From Saccopteryx bilineata (taxonomy: Eukaryota; Chordata; Mammalia; Chiroptera; Emballonuridae): DNA of 64,000 nucleotides. The stretch spans positions 165,971,640-166,035,639 of the forward strand of contig NC_089493.1 in assembly GCF_036850765.1 (NCBI RefSeq), written 5' to 3'. Position numbers and translations under genes: made by a program. The notes under the pieces were generated by a model. It ran no database searches and had not been told where the DNA came from. It saw only the letters and a list, made by a program, of their open reading frames with translations. Below are positions 29,301-37,522 of this stretch, in pieces. The number at the start of each line of letters is the position of its first letter. Within the stretch, counting starts at the first letter, position 1.

Positions 29301-32300
29301 GCAAACTAGATAAAAATTTGGTAAGTTTGTTACCTGTTGATTTTTTTTTTCAGATAGCATACTGAAATTATCTTTAGTTTAATAGTATGCTTTTCCCTTT
29401 GTTAGGAAGGAACATTAGTAGGTTTTGTTATTCAACTTCCACAGAAAATGACTATTAGTAATACACTTTGAGATTTTCCACAAAAGTGAAAGCAGAAGTT
29501 TTTGATGAGTACCACTTAGTCACAGCATGCTCTCATTTCATGTCCCCTCCAATGAAAGCCTTGAGATTTATCTAGAACAGGGGTCCCCAAACTTTTTACA
29601 CAGGGGGCCAGTTCACTGCCCCTCAGACCATTGGAGGGCCAGACTATAAAAAAGACTATGAACAAATCCCTGTGCACACTGCACATATCTTATTTTAAAG
29701 TAAAAAAACAAAACGGGAACAAATACAATATTTAAAATAAAGAACAAGTAAATTTAAATCAACAAACTGACCAGTATTTCAATGGGAACCATGCCCCTTT
29801 CACTGACCACCAATGAAAGAGGTGCCCCTTCCGGAAGTGCGGCAGGGGCTGGATAAACGGCCTCAGTTGGCCGCATGCAGCACACGGGCTGTAGTTTGGG
29901 GACCTCTGATCTAGAATATACTCCTGGGCTATCATTCTTAAAGATTGGGCTCACTTTCTTATAGCTAGTGGTGTTTGGTGATATACTTTTGGACTGCAAG
30001 AAAAAAAATGGGTTTGTGCCATACAGCATATAAATGGATTCTTTTTGCTGTGATCTACAAAATTAACATGCTTTCTTTTTGACAAGGAATTACCGTAAGT
30101 GAACCTTGGACTTTCCATTTTAAAGCCTTGGCTAATTTGGATGTCTTGGACCTGTTTTATTTCAGGGTTACCATCCATTGACCCATCAGGCAGCTCCCCA
30201 TCTTCCTCTTCTGCTCCTCTGACAAGTTTTTCCGGCATACCAGGAACACGTGTTTTCCTGCAAGGGCCAGCTCCTGTTGGGACTCCTAGTTTCAACAGAC
30301 AACATTTTTCTCCCCATCCTTGGACAAGCGCCTCAAATTCATGTAGGGATCCTGGAGGAACACTTCCTCAAGAGTCTTGAATAAGTTATTAAACCATTTG
30401 TTTCAGGGAATACTATGTTGTAACTTTAGTGTTCTAAACTGTATGCAGATACCCAAGGTTTGTATTGCAGTCATGTCAAAAATTGTCAGTCATTTGTAGA
30501 ACAGAAAACTGGAAGGGTTGAGCTCTTCCTCCAAGTCTAAAATGCTTATATTGGGACTTGGATCAAAAAAAGAGGTACTACAAAATAATTTTATAAAAGG
30601 ACCATTCAGGGACAGTATTGTAAAATAATCTCTTAAGTATGAAAATATGTTAAATTTATATATCTGGTCAGTTTGGTATGATTTCTCATTTATTTTTTAC
30701 ATTTTAGGCAACTGCATTATTGCCATTTATAAGTAATAGTATTCCTCTATTCTGACTTACTTCATTATTTTGAATAGATGAAGTTCTAACAGTACTTCAA
30801 AACCAATAGGATTTGATTTTTTTTTAATGAGCACCATGAGATAGTGAGTACTGGCCTTTCTGACAAAGAAAACTACCATATTATTTGACAGTCCCATTAA
30901 GAAACAAAGCCACAAATGGAATCCTATGATACGCTGCTAATATTTAACCTTCCTTCCTTATGGAAAAAATGGACTGTAGAAAGAGGGGGAAAAAAAACCA
31001 CTAATGAGTGTAGAGGGCCACCAACTGTTTTCTAGACAATATGCTAGGTAATGTGCCAGATTTAAGTTAATTTAAAATATGACAATATATATTTTGATAA
31101 GATAGAACTAGAATAAAAATAAATATAGCCTTCTTTTCTAGCCTGGTTCAGTTCAATGTGAAAAAAATTTTAGACTATTTGTTTATACTTCTGTAATCAG
31201 AAGTATTATAGATAATGTTTATAGAACTTACATATTCTCATTTGAATGATCTTATAAATTATAAAAAAATTTTTACAGAACCTATGTCATGGAATAGATC
31301 TTTCCAACAAGGTTTCTCATAGTCTTATCATTAGTTTTTATATGTAATAAAACAATAGAGAAATATTTTGCCACCAGGTGACTCTCCTATTCCATCTGTT
31401 TCTTCGGGATCATCTTCACCTCTTTCAGCCACTTCCGCCCCACCAACATTGGGCCAACCAAAAGGAGGCACTGTCAGTCAGGATCGGAAGATACCACCCC
31501 CTATTGGAACAGAGAGACTAGCCCGGATTCGGCAAGGAGGGTCAGTCGCACAAGCCCCTGTGGGGACCAGTTTTGTCGCTCCTGTTGGACACAGTGGAAT
31601 CTGGTCATTTGGTGTCAACGCCATGTCAGGTACAGTTAGTTACCTTGCCCTCTGTCTGGAGGAATAGCTCAAGTAACTTGTGGCATTTTGCCATTAAAAC
31701 TTAGTTTCTTAAAAACAAACAAACAAACAAACAAAAAAACACTTAGTTTCTTAAAAATAAAACAAAACAAAAAAATTTTTTCCTATACTTAACGATCAGT
31801 AGGAGGAGTGTTTATACTTTTGAAGAATTCAACCCAGTCTCAGGGTGTGGAATGTTATATAGTATATATTTAATATATATAGTAATAATATATGGTATCT
31901 ATAACATAATAAATATAGTTAATTAGAAGTAAAAGATTCAAAGCATATTTCTTTTATTAAGTAAGTTTTTCTATGTAAAATGGGACAATCATTTGAGTTC
32001 TTTCAGAAAGCACCTAATCTTTTGAAAGACAAGGTAGAGTGTTTGGGGTTCTCAGAGGACTTTGCCCAGTTTTCCAGGAACTTTTTGTTTTTGTTTTTGT
32101 TTTTTACAGAGATTGTCATAAATATGCCCTGAGTTCTTTAGGGGAATGATTTTGATAAACTTTAGTATGGAAAAAGATCAAGTGGTAATGTTTTGTTATT
32201 TTATCCAAATAAATATCAAACCCTGTTCTCAATTCTTCTTTCCAGAAGGTTTATCAGGTTGGTCACAGTCTGTGATAGGGAACCATCCAATGCATCAACA

Positions 32301-33997
32301 ATTATCAGATCCAAGCACATTCTCCCAGCATCAGCCAATGGAAAGAGATGATTCTGGAATGGTAGCCCCCTCTAATATTTTTCATCAGCCTATGGCAAGC
32401 AGTTTTGTGGATTTTTCTAAAGTGAGTTGACAAACATCATTGTAACTTGTTTAACACTTTGCCAGCCAATGTAGTCACATGTTAAGGAATAGTTTGTATT
32501 GAAATAATTCTCCCTTTCGTGGAACTAATTTATTTCCATGACTTGCCAGATCTTTTACCTAATTTCAAGAGTGGATTATGTTGTCTCCAGTAGTTCAAAC
32601 TATCCTGAGGATGCCTCCATCTTTCCAGAAAGCCTGAGAGATTTGAGTTTTGCTGCCACAGCTTTAGAGTGGCCTCTGCCCCTCAAAAAGCTGGCTGCCA
32701 GGCCCTGGCCGGTTGGCTCAGCGGTAGAGCGTCGGCCTGGCATGCGGGGGACCCAGGTTCGATTCCCGGCCAGGGCACATAGGAGAAGCGCCCATTTGCT
32801 TCTCCACCCCTCCCTCCTTCCTCTCTGTCTCTCTCTCTTCCCCTCCCGCAGCCAAGGCTCCATTGGAGCAAAGATGGCCCGGGCGCTGGGGATAGCTCCT
32901 TGGCCTCTGCCCCAGGCGCTAAAGTGGCTCTGGTCTTGGCAGAGCGACACCCCAGAGGGGCAGAGCATCGCCCCCTGGTGGGCAGAGCGTCCCCCCTGGT
33001 GGGCGTGCCGGGTGGATCCCGGTCGGGCGCATGCGGGAGTCTGTCTGACTGTGTCTCCCCGTTTCCAGCTTCAGAGAAATACAGGAAAAAAAAAAAAAAA
33101 AAAAAAGCTGGCTGCCAGCTCTCTAATGCCATCTGGTCTGCTCAGAGACCCTCCTGGCTGCGGTAAAGCCAGATTGTGGCTGCAAGCAATCATATACAGT
33201 CACCCTTCCTTCTTAGCACAGCTTATTAGTGAAACTAATATATGGGGAAATTGAGATATTACATGTGTTTATCAAATATGGGAAATTTCCTGATGATTTG
33301 AAGTAGAATTTAGTTGGTTTTTTCTCTCTGTTGAAAAGTATTGCTGATACAGATAACCACTTTTGGTTTCTCACCACTGTACAATGCTGAACTTACAGAA
33401 TTTTCTCGAATTCTTTGAATGAAGGAAAACTAGAGATCTAAATTGGTATTATGGAATTATCATTTATAATTGCAGGATGGTTAAACCTTTTTTTCTGCTG
33501 TTTTAGGGTCTTCCAATTTCCATGTATGGAGGCACCATAATACCCTCTCATCCTCAGCTTGCTGATGTCCCAGGAGGCCCTCTGTTTAATGGACTTCACA
33601 ACCCAGATCCTGCTTGGAACCCTATGATAAAAGTAATTCAAAATTCAACTGAATGCACTGATGCTCAGCAGGTAAATGGATTTAATGCTTTTTTATTTTT
33701 CAGATTTTGATGTTACTCTTTGGGTAGTGCAGGTTCTGAATATCAAAAGTCATGACATCTGATCACCTTGATCTGAATTAAGTTTTTTGATATCAAGATG
33801 ATGCTACTAAACATTTTATTTCATGTATGTGTATTCTTCCTAGGCAGAAACAGTGAATTGCCTTTGCATTTATATATTCATTTTGTCAATGTCTAGATTC
33901 CTAATTAGAAATTCCAATTTTTCCTCCCCCTTTTCAGATTTGGCCTGGCACGTGGGCACCTCATATTGGAAACATGCACCTCAAATATGTCAACTAA
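1..33997 (+). CDS. ANKHD1: ANKHD1 3' part: ankyrin-repeat and KH-domain protein (MASK1), 19 coding exons, 5' end outside window
   Basis: Large scaffold protein of the MASK family; in animals it acts with Hippo/YAP and receptor tyrosine kinase signalling and binds RNA through a KH domain (family knowledge). Exons seen: 1-142, 302-413, 875-1020, 1312-1454, 2280-2493, 4524-4699, 4907-5069, 13856-13951, 14776-14892, 17472-17646, 18618-19074, 19545-19691, 22401-22550, 22693-24296, 30166-30342, 31378-31629, 32246-32421, 33507-33671, 33938-33997. All have GT/AG borders and compatible phases, giving about 1,556 residues to the stop TAA at 33995-33997. Order: Ser/Thr/Pro linker, ten ankyrin repeats (exons 2-8 of this list), a helical segment, a Lys/Arg/Glu-rich charged segment, a KH domain with GRGG loop, then a long Ser/Pro/Gln-rich low-complexity tail ending in MHLKYVN. 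The human protein is about 2,540 residues, so roughly the first 40% lies upstream of the window. Identification is very secure. Confidence 0.97.
302..413 (+). CDS. ANKHD1: ANKHD1 exon, first ankyrin repeat of second block
   Basis: Encodes the repeat with [17 protein letters not shown]; acceptor CTTCTAG, donor GTAAGG, ends in phase 1. Confidence 0.95.
875..1020 (+). CDS. ANKHD1: ANKHD1 exon, ankyrin repeat 2 and start of 3
   Basis: Encodes [20 protein letters not shown] followed by [15 protein letters not shown]; acceptor GGTTTAG, donor GTGTGT, ends in phase 0. Confidence 0.95.
1312..1454 (+). CDS. ANKHD1: ANKHD1 exon, end of ankyrin repeat 3 and repeat 4
   Basis: Encodes [14 protein letters not shown] then [20 protein letters not shown]; acceptor TTTGTAG, donor GTATCT, ends in phase 2. 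Confidence 0.95.
1803..2168 (-). repeat. SINE type A (tRNA-derived, long form)
   Basis: Type A is the family whose 5' end reads like ggccctggccggttggctca with tRNA-like A and B boxes. Reversed here, with poly-T at the left; flanked by target duplication ACATTTTCAT (1793-1802, 2169-2178). Diverged. Confidence 0.85.
2280..2493 (+). CDS. ANKHD1: ANKHD1 exon, ankyrin repeats 5 and 6
   Basis: Encodes [20 protein letters not shown] and [20 protein letters not shown]; acceptor CCTTTAG, donor GTAAGC, ends in phase 0. Confidence 0.95.
2761..3052 (-). repeat. SINE type B (tRNA-derived)
   Basis: Type B has a 5' end like gcctgaccaggcggtggcgc, then repeated 'caccagcttg' phrases. The target duplication CCAGTTTGCAACTTTT flanks it exactly. 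Confidence 0.85.
3142..3481 (-). repeat. SINE type B
   Basis: Complete copy with target duplication TAATGTAG (3134-3141, 3482-3489). Confidence 0.85.
4269..4286. repeat. (TG)n microsatellite
   Basis: About nine TG units in the intron upstream of the exon at 4524. Confidence 0.8.
4524..4699 (+). CDS. ANKHD1: ANKHD1 exon, ankyrin repeats 7 and 8
   Basis: Encodes [20 protein letters not shown] and [20 protein letters not shown]; acceptor AAACAG, donor GTGGGT, ends in phase 2. Confidence 0.95.
4907..5069 (+). CDS. ANKHD1: ANKHD1 exon, ankyrin repeat 9 and first half of 10
   Basis: Encodes [20 protein letters not shown] and [11 protein letters not shown]. The next intron (5070-13855) splits repeat 10 and is the 8.8-kb intron that holds the nested transposons. 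Confidence 0.95.
5455..5935 (+). repeat. Old L2-like LINE fragment
   Basis: Pyrimidine-rich tail typical of L2 (gctcctgccagcctcccc, then actcataatagctggtaact and a TGAATGA-type end). Family assigned from memory of the consensus. Confidence 0.5.
6010..6230 (+). repeat. Old L1 3'-UTR-like fragment
   Basis: Reads like L1M 3' sequence (attgagataatttacataca). Low certainty. Confidence 0.35.
6611..6807 (-). pseudogene. Transposase-like gene remnant, C-terminal part and stop
   Basis: Continues the same gene on the other side of the L1. The minus strand reads [20 protein letters not shown], then an internal deletion with frame change, then [20 protein letters not shown] ending in TAA at 6611-6613. 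The family normally has about 30 more residues between these two blocks, so a conserved segment is lost. Confidence 0.75.
7138..10871 (-). pseudogene. L1 ORF2 remnant (endonuclease and reverse transcriptase)
   Basis: Fragments at 10653-10871 (endonuclease start), 8592-10478 (628 codons: end of endonuclease plus reverse transcriptase with FADDM), 8226-8558, 7764-8057, 7526-7777 and 7138-7584 (C-terminus). Not one open frame, hence dead. Confidence 0.92.
11153..11794 (-). pseudogene. L1 ORF1 remnant (RNA-binding protein)
   Basis: Coiled-coil-like N-terminal part ([20 protein letters not shown]) and RNA-binding C-terminal part ([17 protein letters not shown]), in two frames. Confidence 0.85.
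11944..12910 (-). pseudogene. Transposase-like gene remnant, middle part (broken)
   Basis: The minus-strand frame reads [57 protein letters not shown], then (after the SINE at 12155-12494) [14 protein letters not shown] and [15 protein letters not shown]. These phrases belong to a protein family I recognise from fish, insects and Hydra predicted genes, usually left uncharacterised. A one-base frameshift near 12880 separates a preceding piece ([13 protein letters not shown]). Between the frameshift and the L1 there is no stop once the SINE and one target copy are removed. The N-terminal part is missing or unreadable. Confidence 0.75.
12155..12494 (-). repeat. SINE type B inside the CACTG transposon
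   Basis: Exact target duplication AATATACCTGCTTTT (12140-12154, 12495-12509). The duplicated bases are part of the transposase reading frame (KAGIF). Confidence 0.9.
13856..13951 (+). CDS. ANKHD1: ANKHD1 exon, second half of ankyrin repeat 10
   Basis: Encodes [19 protein letters not shown] to TITDK; 32 codons, phase 0 at both ends. Confidence 0.95.
14242..14610 (-). repeat. SINE type B with tail expanded into a (TTCT)n microsatellite
   Basis: The (TTCT)n run (14242-14306, about 16 units) lies between the target repeat GGAAATGG (14234-) and the SINE body, and the same target repeat follows the SINE (14612-). The microsatellite is therefore an expanded SINE tail. Confidence 0.8.
14776..14892 (+). 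CDS. ANKHD1: ANKHD1 exon, helical segment after the ankyrin block
   Basis: Encodes [20 protein letters not shown] to LKELDLEK; 39 codons, phase 0, donor GTGAGT. Confidence 0.95.
14977..15140 (-). repeat. SINE type D (short VES-like)
   Basis: Type D reads ccctggctggttagctcag-like at its 5' end and ggttcgatcccc-like at box B; reversed and diverged here. Confidence 0.7.
15420..15761 (+). repeat. SINE type B, young copy
   Basis: Intact A and B boxes and a 22-bp poly-A. Target repeat CTTAAGTGT on both sides. Confidence 0.88.
15777..15955 (+). repeat. SINE type C (Rhin-1-like)
   Basis: Type C starts gcctgacctgtggtggc and ends aaaaatgaataaa. It lies directly after the previous SINE, and the CTTAAGTGTCAAG target recurs, so two SINEs used one site. 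Confidence 0.85.
16200..16900. repeat. Old L1-derived sequence (uncertain limits)
   Basis: A-rich phrases resembling L1 ORF2 3' sequence (atgggcaattcacagaaaa, caaatgttcaccaaatag). No intact frame. Confidence 0.35.
17195..17395 (-). repeat. Old L1 fragment
   Basis: Reads like L1 antisense (cttgccagatgtatgatttg, tgtccagtttattcc). Short and degraded. Confidence 0.4.
17472..17646 (+). CDS. ANKHD1: ANKHD1 exon, charged basic/acidic segment
   Basis: Encodes a Lys/Arg-rich stretch ([19 protein letters not shown]), a likely nuclear-localisation or coiled-coil segment, followed by an acidic run. Ends in phase 1. Confidence 0.95.
18260..18459 (+). repeat. SINE type C (Rhin-1-like)
   Basis: gcctgacctgtagtggcgca start and A-rich tail; imperfect target repeat ATGATATA. 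Confidence 0.85.
18618..19074 (+). CDS. ANKHD1: ANKHD1 exon, Thr/Ser-rich linker
   Basis: Encodes [17 protein letters not shown] through [12 protein letters not shown] Ser/Asp/Gly-rich stretch ([18 protein letters not shown]) lies in the middle. Ends in phase 2. Confidence 0.95.
19545..19691 (+). CDS. ANKHD1: ANKHD1 exon leading into the KH domain
   Basis: Encodes [15 protein letters not shown] to [12 protein letters not shown]; ends in phase 2. Confidence 0.95.
19797..20145 (-). repeat. SINE type B, diverged
   Basis: Reversed copy; its 5' end is at 20145 (gcctgactggtggt-like on the minus strand). Confidence 0.75.
20200..21478. other. ANKHD1 intron sequence, nothing recognised
   Basis: AT-rich intron DNA without an exon-like frame. 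A minus-strand open stretch at 20895-21206 has no recognisable content. Confidence 0.5.
21487..21838 (+). mobile_element. hAT-type MITE, family 1
   Basis: Ends CAGGAGCAGTCAACC and GGTTGACTACCACTG, with the perfect 8-bp target duplication CTTTAGAT (21479-21486, 21839-21846). No coding capacity. Other copies at 24874 and 48206. Confidence 0.88.
21847..22158 (+). mobile_element. hAT-type MITE, family 2
   Basis: Ends CAGGGGTCCCCAAAC and GTTTGTGGACCCCTG. CTTTAGAT lies immediately left (shared with the preceding MITE), and CTTTAGAT is repeated at 22160-22167 after one extra G. Other copies at 29578 and 63041. Confidence 0.85.
22401..22550 (+). CDS. ANKHD1: ANKHD1 exon, KH domain core
   Basis: Encodes the KH core: [20 protein letters not shown] with the GRGG nucleic-acid-binding loop, then [11 protein letters not shown] and GERMITI. 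Ends in phase 2. Confidence 0.96.
22693..24296 (+). CDS. ANKHD1: ANKHD1 large exon, end of KH domain and low-complexity tail
   Basis: This 1,604-bp exon completes the KH domain ([18 protein letters not shown]) and encodes about 510 residues rich in Ser, Pro, Thr and Ala, without a further recognisable domain. Ends in phase 1 at VSTSPV. Reading on past the donor meets a stop at 24,356-24,358. Confidence 0.96.
24495..25430 (-). pseudogene. Tigger-type (pogo) transposase remnant, interrupted by a hAT MITE
   Basis: Minus-strand frame with [16 protein letters not shown] before the MITE, and [32 protein letters not shown] and QTSLDAYFK after it. This matches the C-terminal part of Tigger/CENP-B-like transposases. 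The ORF piece is 24564-24836; outer limits are approximate. Confidence 0.75.
24874..25198 (+). mobile_element. hAT-type MITE, family 1, inside the Tigger remnant
   Basis: Ends CACTGGTAGTCAACC and GGTTGACTACCCCTG; imperfect 8-bp target repeat GATTACTT / GGTTAGTT. Confidence 0.82.
25666..25828 (+). repeat. SINE type C (Rhin-1-like)
   Basis: Starts right after AAATCACAGTGA and runs into the next SINE at its AATAAATA tail. Confidence 0.85.
25829..26190 (+). repeat. SINE type A with CTCF-like core
   Basis: Intact A box (TGGCTCAGTGGTAGAGC) and B box (GGTTCGATTCC). Contains CGCCCCCTGGTGG (26088-26100). Followed by poly-A and AATCACAGTGATT. Confidence 0.9.
26204..26480 (+). repeat. SINE type B
   Basis: tctgaccaggtggtgg start; both sides carry AATCACAGTGATTG. 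Confidence 0.85.
26494..26700 (+). repeat. SINE type D (VES-like)
   Basis: gccctggccagatagctcag start, tail AAATAAAATAAAA, then ATCATAGTGATTG, the fourth image of the same target. Confidence 0.82.
26833..27070 (+). mobile_element. Tc1/mariner-type MITE
   Basis: TACTGCTCACAAAATTTAGG at one end and ccttaatttttggagcagtg at the other; TA on each side. Related to the copy at 59094. Confidence 0.75.
27817..28204 (-). repeat. SINE type A, older copy
   Basis: Target duplication GTTTGAGCCCTTTA on both sides; reversed. Confidence 0.85.
28551..29160 (+). repeat. Old L1 ORF2 3'-end fragment
   Basis: Phrases typical of the L1 3' end (cagccactttggaaaa, gtatgatttcaatcatata). No open frame. Confidence 0.6.
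29578..29908 (+). mobile_element. hAT-type MITE, family 2
   Basis: CAGGGGTCCCCAAAC to GTTTGGGGACCTCTG, with perfect 8-bp duplication ATCTAGAA (29570-29577, 29909-29916). Confidence 0.88.
30166..30342 (+). CDS. ANKHD1: ANKHD1 exon, Ser/Pro-rich tail
   Basis: Encodes [16 protein letters not shown] to HPWTSASNS. The donor is the weak AT|GTAGGG; if the intron is retained the frame stops 13 codons later (TGA 30,378-30,380). Confidence 0.93.
30381..31377. other. ANKHD1 intron, nothing recognised
   Basis: AT-rich unique-looking intron sequence between the exons at 30166 and 31378. Confidence 0.5.
31378..31629 (+). CDS. ANKHD1: ANKHD1 exon, tail segment
   Basis: Encodes [18 protein letters not shown] then [10 protein letters not shown] and [11 protein letters not shown]. 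Acceptor CCACCAG, donor GTACAG, phase 1 at both ends. Confidence 0.93.
32246..32421 (+). CDS. ANKHD1: ANKHD1 exon, tail segment
   Basis: Encodes [18 protein letters not shown] to SSFVDFSK; acceptor TTTCCAG, donor GTGAGT, ends in phase 0. Confidence 0.94.
32701..33101 (+). repeat. SINE type A, young, with CTCF-like core
   Basis: Perfect 16-bp target duplication AAAAAGCTGGCTGCCA (32685-32700, 33102-33117). Contains CGCCCCCTGGTGG at 32969-32981 and a related CCCCCCTGGTGGG just after. Confidence 0.92.
33507..33671 (+). CDS. ANKHD1: ANKHD1 exon, tail segment; branch point for two C-termini
   Basis: 55 codons, [16 protein letters not shown] to [10 protein letters not shown], phase 0 at both ends. 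It can splice either to the ANKHD1 terminal exon at 33938 or to the readthrough exon at 37523. Confidence 0.95.
33938..33997 (+). CDS. ANKHD1: ANKHD1 terminal coding exon
   Basis: Encodes [19 protein letters not shown] then TAA; acceptor CTTTTCAG. Confidence 0.96.
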   Translation: MWPGTWAPHIGNMHLKYVN

Positions 33998-34377
33998 GTT
34001 AGAAGGTCTTATTCTTTAGCCTTGAGAAACCTATGACCTTGGAAGAACCTTGGGGATTTTTTTTTAATGTGCCTAAGAAATTTCCTCTGAGGCTTTAGCA
34101 ATGGAAATTTGATTGCACATTGTATAAGAATGAAGTGATTTCCTATCCACCTGATTATGTTCTGTGGTTAGTTTAGCCATTTTGAACTTAGTGCTTTGGC
34201 TAAACAAACTGAATGCTACTTGTATGCAGAAGAGAATTAGATGATTATTACCTTTTAGGGTGGTAAATACATGTACAGTTGTTTACATACTTAAAAGGAA
34301 AAAGTTGAGTAAATTTGTCATATAGTGGCTCTACTTAATGTAGCCTGTATTAATGTGAAATATTTACCAGAATATTC

Positions 34378-34383
34378 AATAAA
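34378..34383 (+). terminator. ANKHD1: ANKHD1 polyadenylation signal
   Basis: AATAAA about 380 bp after the ANKHD1 stop, giving a short 3' UTR. Confidence 0.7.
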
Positions 34384-34510
34384 AAGATGAACAGTGTTTA
34401 GAAGTGGGGTGTGATCCTTTCAGTGGGCATGCAGGCACCACCCAATCCACGATACTATTGAACCAGGTTCTCACACGTTATACTTAGACTACCTTAAAAA
34501 AGCACTTTTT

Positions 34511-34875
34511 TCTTTTAAATTTTTATTTATTTATTTATTTATTTTTACAGAGACAGAGAGTGAGTCAGAGAGAGGGATAGACAGGGACAGACAGACAGGA
34601 ACGGAGAGAGATGAGAAGCATCAATCATTAGTTTTTCATTGCGCGTTGCAACACCTTAGTTGTTCATTGATTGCTTTCTCATATGTGCCTTGACCACGGG
34701 CCTTCAGCAGACTGAGTAACCCCTTGCTGGAGCCAAGGACCTTGGGTTCAAGCTGGTGGGCTTTTCCTCAAACCAAATGAGCCTGCACCCAAGCTGGCGA
34801 CCTCGGGGTCTCGAACCCGGGTCCTCTGCATCCCAGTCCGACGCTCTATCCACTGTGCCACCACCTGGTCAGGCT
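34511..34875 (-). repeat. SINE type B
   Basis: Downstream of the ANKHD1 3' UTR; flanked by AAAAAAGCACTTTT. Confidence 0.88.
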
Positions 34876-34890
34876 AAAAAAAGCACTTTT

Positions 34891-35242
34891 TTTTTTTTTT
34901 TGTATTTTTCTGAAGCTGGAAACCCTGCATGTGCCCAATCAGGATCCACCCGGCACGCCCACCAGGGGGCAATGCTCTGCCCATCCGGGGCATCGCTCTG
35001 TTGCGACCAGAGCCACTCTAGCGCCTGAGGCAGAGGCCATGGAGCCATCCCCAGCACCCGGGGCCATCTTTGCTCCAGTGGAGCCTTGGCTGCGGGAAGG
35101 GAAGAGAGAGACAGAGAGGAAGGAGAGGGGGAGGGGTGGAGAAGCAAATGGGCACGTCTCCTGTGTGCCCGGGCCAGGAATCAAACCCGGGACTTCCACA
35201 CGCCAGGCCGACGCTCTACCGCTGAGCCAACCGGCCAGGGCC
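34891..35242 (-). repeat. SINE type A with CTCF-like core
   Basis: Adjacent to the previous SINE and bounded by the same AAAAAAGCACTTT. Carries CCACCAGGGGGCA near 34959-34971. Confidence 0.88.
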
Positions 35243-35256
35243 TAAAAAAGCACTTT

Positions 35257-37522
35257 GAAGACTAATTATCTACTTAGAATTTTAGGTCATCATAAATGAA
35301 AATTGTATTTTCTTCACTCAGAGAACACTAGGATAATGGAATTACCTGTATAATCTCTGAAATTTACAGAATCAAACTCTTAGAGAAAAAAGGATAAAAA
35401 GACTAGTTATTTACTTATTCTGCATTAAACATTCCTTGCTCTCTTTCTCTTCCATATCATTTTATAAGTGAGAAAGTTTTAAGCCCCTGCAGTGTGTCTT
35501 TTCAGATGTTAGCAGATTAATAGACCATTAATAGGTTTACCTCTATGGATCATGAATATGGCATTAAGAACAATAGGATTACAATCAGATGATACCGAAC
35601 AATTTAGGAACACCCAAATCATCAACTTCAGGTTCCTTTTGTGCTTCCTGACTTTCTATCTAAATATTTTGATTTTATGTGTTTAAAGTTTTGTTTGGGT
35701 TGGGACACAGGAGGGGGTGGGGACAGCTCCTGTAATTCTGTTGTATTATTTAATCACCTGATTAATTCTAATAAATATGTGACTAATTCCGGGCTTAGTT
35801 CCATGGCCCCAAGTATGAAGAGCCAATGTGTTTAACAAGTTTAACTCAGGAACACTGGAACAGATTGCTTTGGCCAAACCATAGGCTATGCCAAGAATCT
35901 GATGCAATAGAAAAGGAAAAACTATCCCACTGAAAAGAACAGTCATCAACTTGTTTATGTTTTAATATCACTGAATTTCCTGGTCATATGTATTCACAAT
36001 CTAAAAAAGAAAAAATATTTGAGACTGATAGAAAAGTCAAAGCACATATCAAGGCAAAGAAGGATGCACAGAAAAAGAGTCATTAGGGGCAGAACCATAC
36101 AACTAGCAGTTTCTACTCTTATACCAACAGGAGTTCTTAATCTCTGCTTGGCTCCTAGAGCTACCACTAGAAGACACACACCATGTTTGTTCTGTATTGG
36201 ACATACCTGGTTCTTTTGTCTTCCATATCATCTTACATATGAGAACTTCTTTAAACTCATTTTCTATTTTGAGTGGATTTGGAACATATCACTGGTGTTG
36301 AAGCTGTTGCCTCTGTAGTGCTTGATAAAACCAAATCAAGTGTTCTTGAAAAACCTCCTTTACCTTGAGGGGAATAAAAGACCCCTTGGTTCACCTACAT
36401 ATCCTTCTGTTTCCATTTAGCACTAACAAAAAAAAAATACCTAAAAATTAATGAAATGAATGAAACTATACGTGATGAAACACACACTAGTGTGAGAGGT
36501 GATATTAAGTAAATTATTCAGTGGGACAAAAAGGTGAGTTTTGTTCTATCTTAACTATCTACAATACATTTGAATTACCTGGAAGAGCGCTTTACGCTGT
36601 CTTCTGCACCTTGAGGACAACAAAATGAAAAATAGAACCCATGAGAAGAAGCAGCAATTATGAGAAACCCCCTAGAAGGATTAGGAAGGAACAGGAGCTG
36701 TCCAGTTGGTAGTAGTTCCTTAGACTAACCTCCCCCTGCCCTCTTTCCAGTACTGCCTTTTCTTTCTATTTGGAATCCAGTAGCCTACTCCCCATCCCAT
36801 TTTGCCTGCTATAATCTCTTCTTCCTCTGTCTTGCCTTTTCCTGGCATTACTTTACTGCTATTTTACCAACCTGAACCTTGGATTAAACCTAGCTCAGGT
36901 AAGAACTTAATTACTTTCAAAATATACAAGGGACTTGGGGGGAGGTAGCATGGGTACAGTGGAACAAGAGTTAGAAGTTTAAATTATTTTCATTTCTGCC
37001 ACTTGAAGCTATATGACCTGACACAAGTAATTTCTCATTTCTGGGCTTCACTTTCCTTACCTAAAAATGAAATTAAACATTAGTGAACTCAAAAGAGTCC
37101 CCTAGTTCTAACACAGATTCTCTTCTTTTTCTTGTGCATGACAGTACAGTATGAGAATACTGGAAGCCAATAGAATGTTTTACATTGCTGAGGTTTGAGA
37201 GCCCCCACCATTGAGTCTTACCTGGAATAAAAGACTGCTGTTGTGGGGTCCAGTATTGATTTTGAGATTTTAGTGGAGAAAGAAGAAAACCTTGCACATC
37301 AATAGTGAGCCTTCAAGTCATTAAGAAACATCCTGCTGAAGCATAGATCAAACCCTATGAGAATTAACACCTTTTTCAAGGAATAAAACTATCATCAAGG
37401 TTTCTGGACCCATTTAAGTAGTGTTCAATGTAAAAAACAAATTCCACTATCAATAAAATGATTGATGTTTTAAGACCCTTTAAACTTGTTGTGGCTACAG
37501 TGTGCTGACTTGCCCTTTTTAG
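35257..37522. other. ANKHD1-EIF4EBP3 intergenic/readthrough intron, mostly unrecognised
   Basis: No exon-like frame found apart from the readthrough exon at its right end. A MIR-like fragment sits near 36975-37080. Confidence 0.5.
36975..37080 (+). repeat. MIR-like old SINE fragment
   Basis: MIR-style phrase (acacaagtaatttctcattt then tctgggcttcactttcc). Confidence 0.5.

Noticed and set aside
32538..33254. 238-codon plus-strand frame near ANKHD1 exons
   Set aside because: Most of it is a type A SINE read through its GC-rich body. The frame is accidental and recurs in every copy of the SINE.
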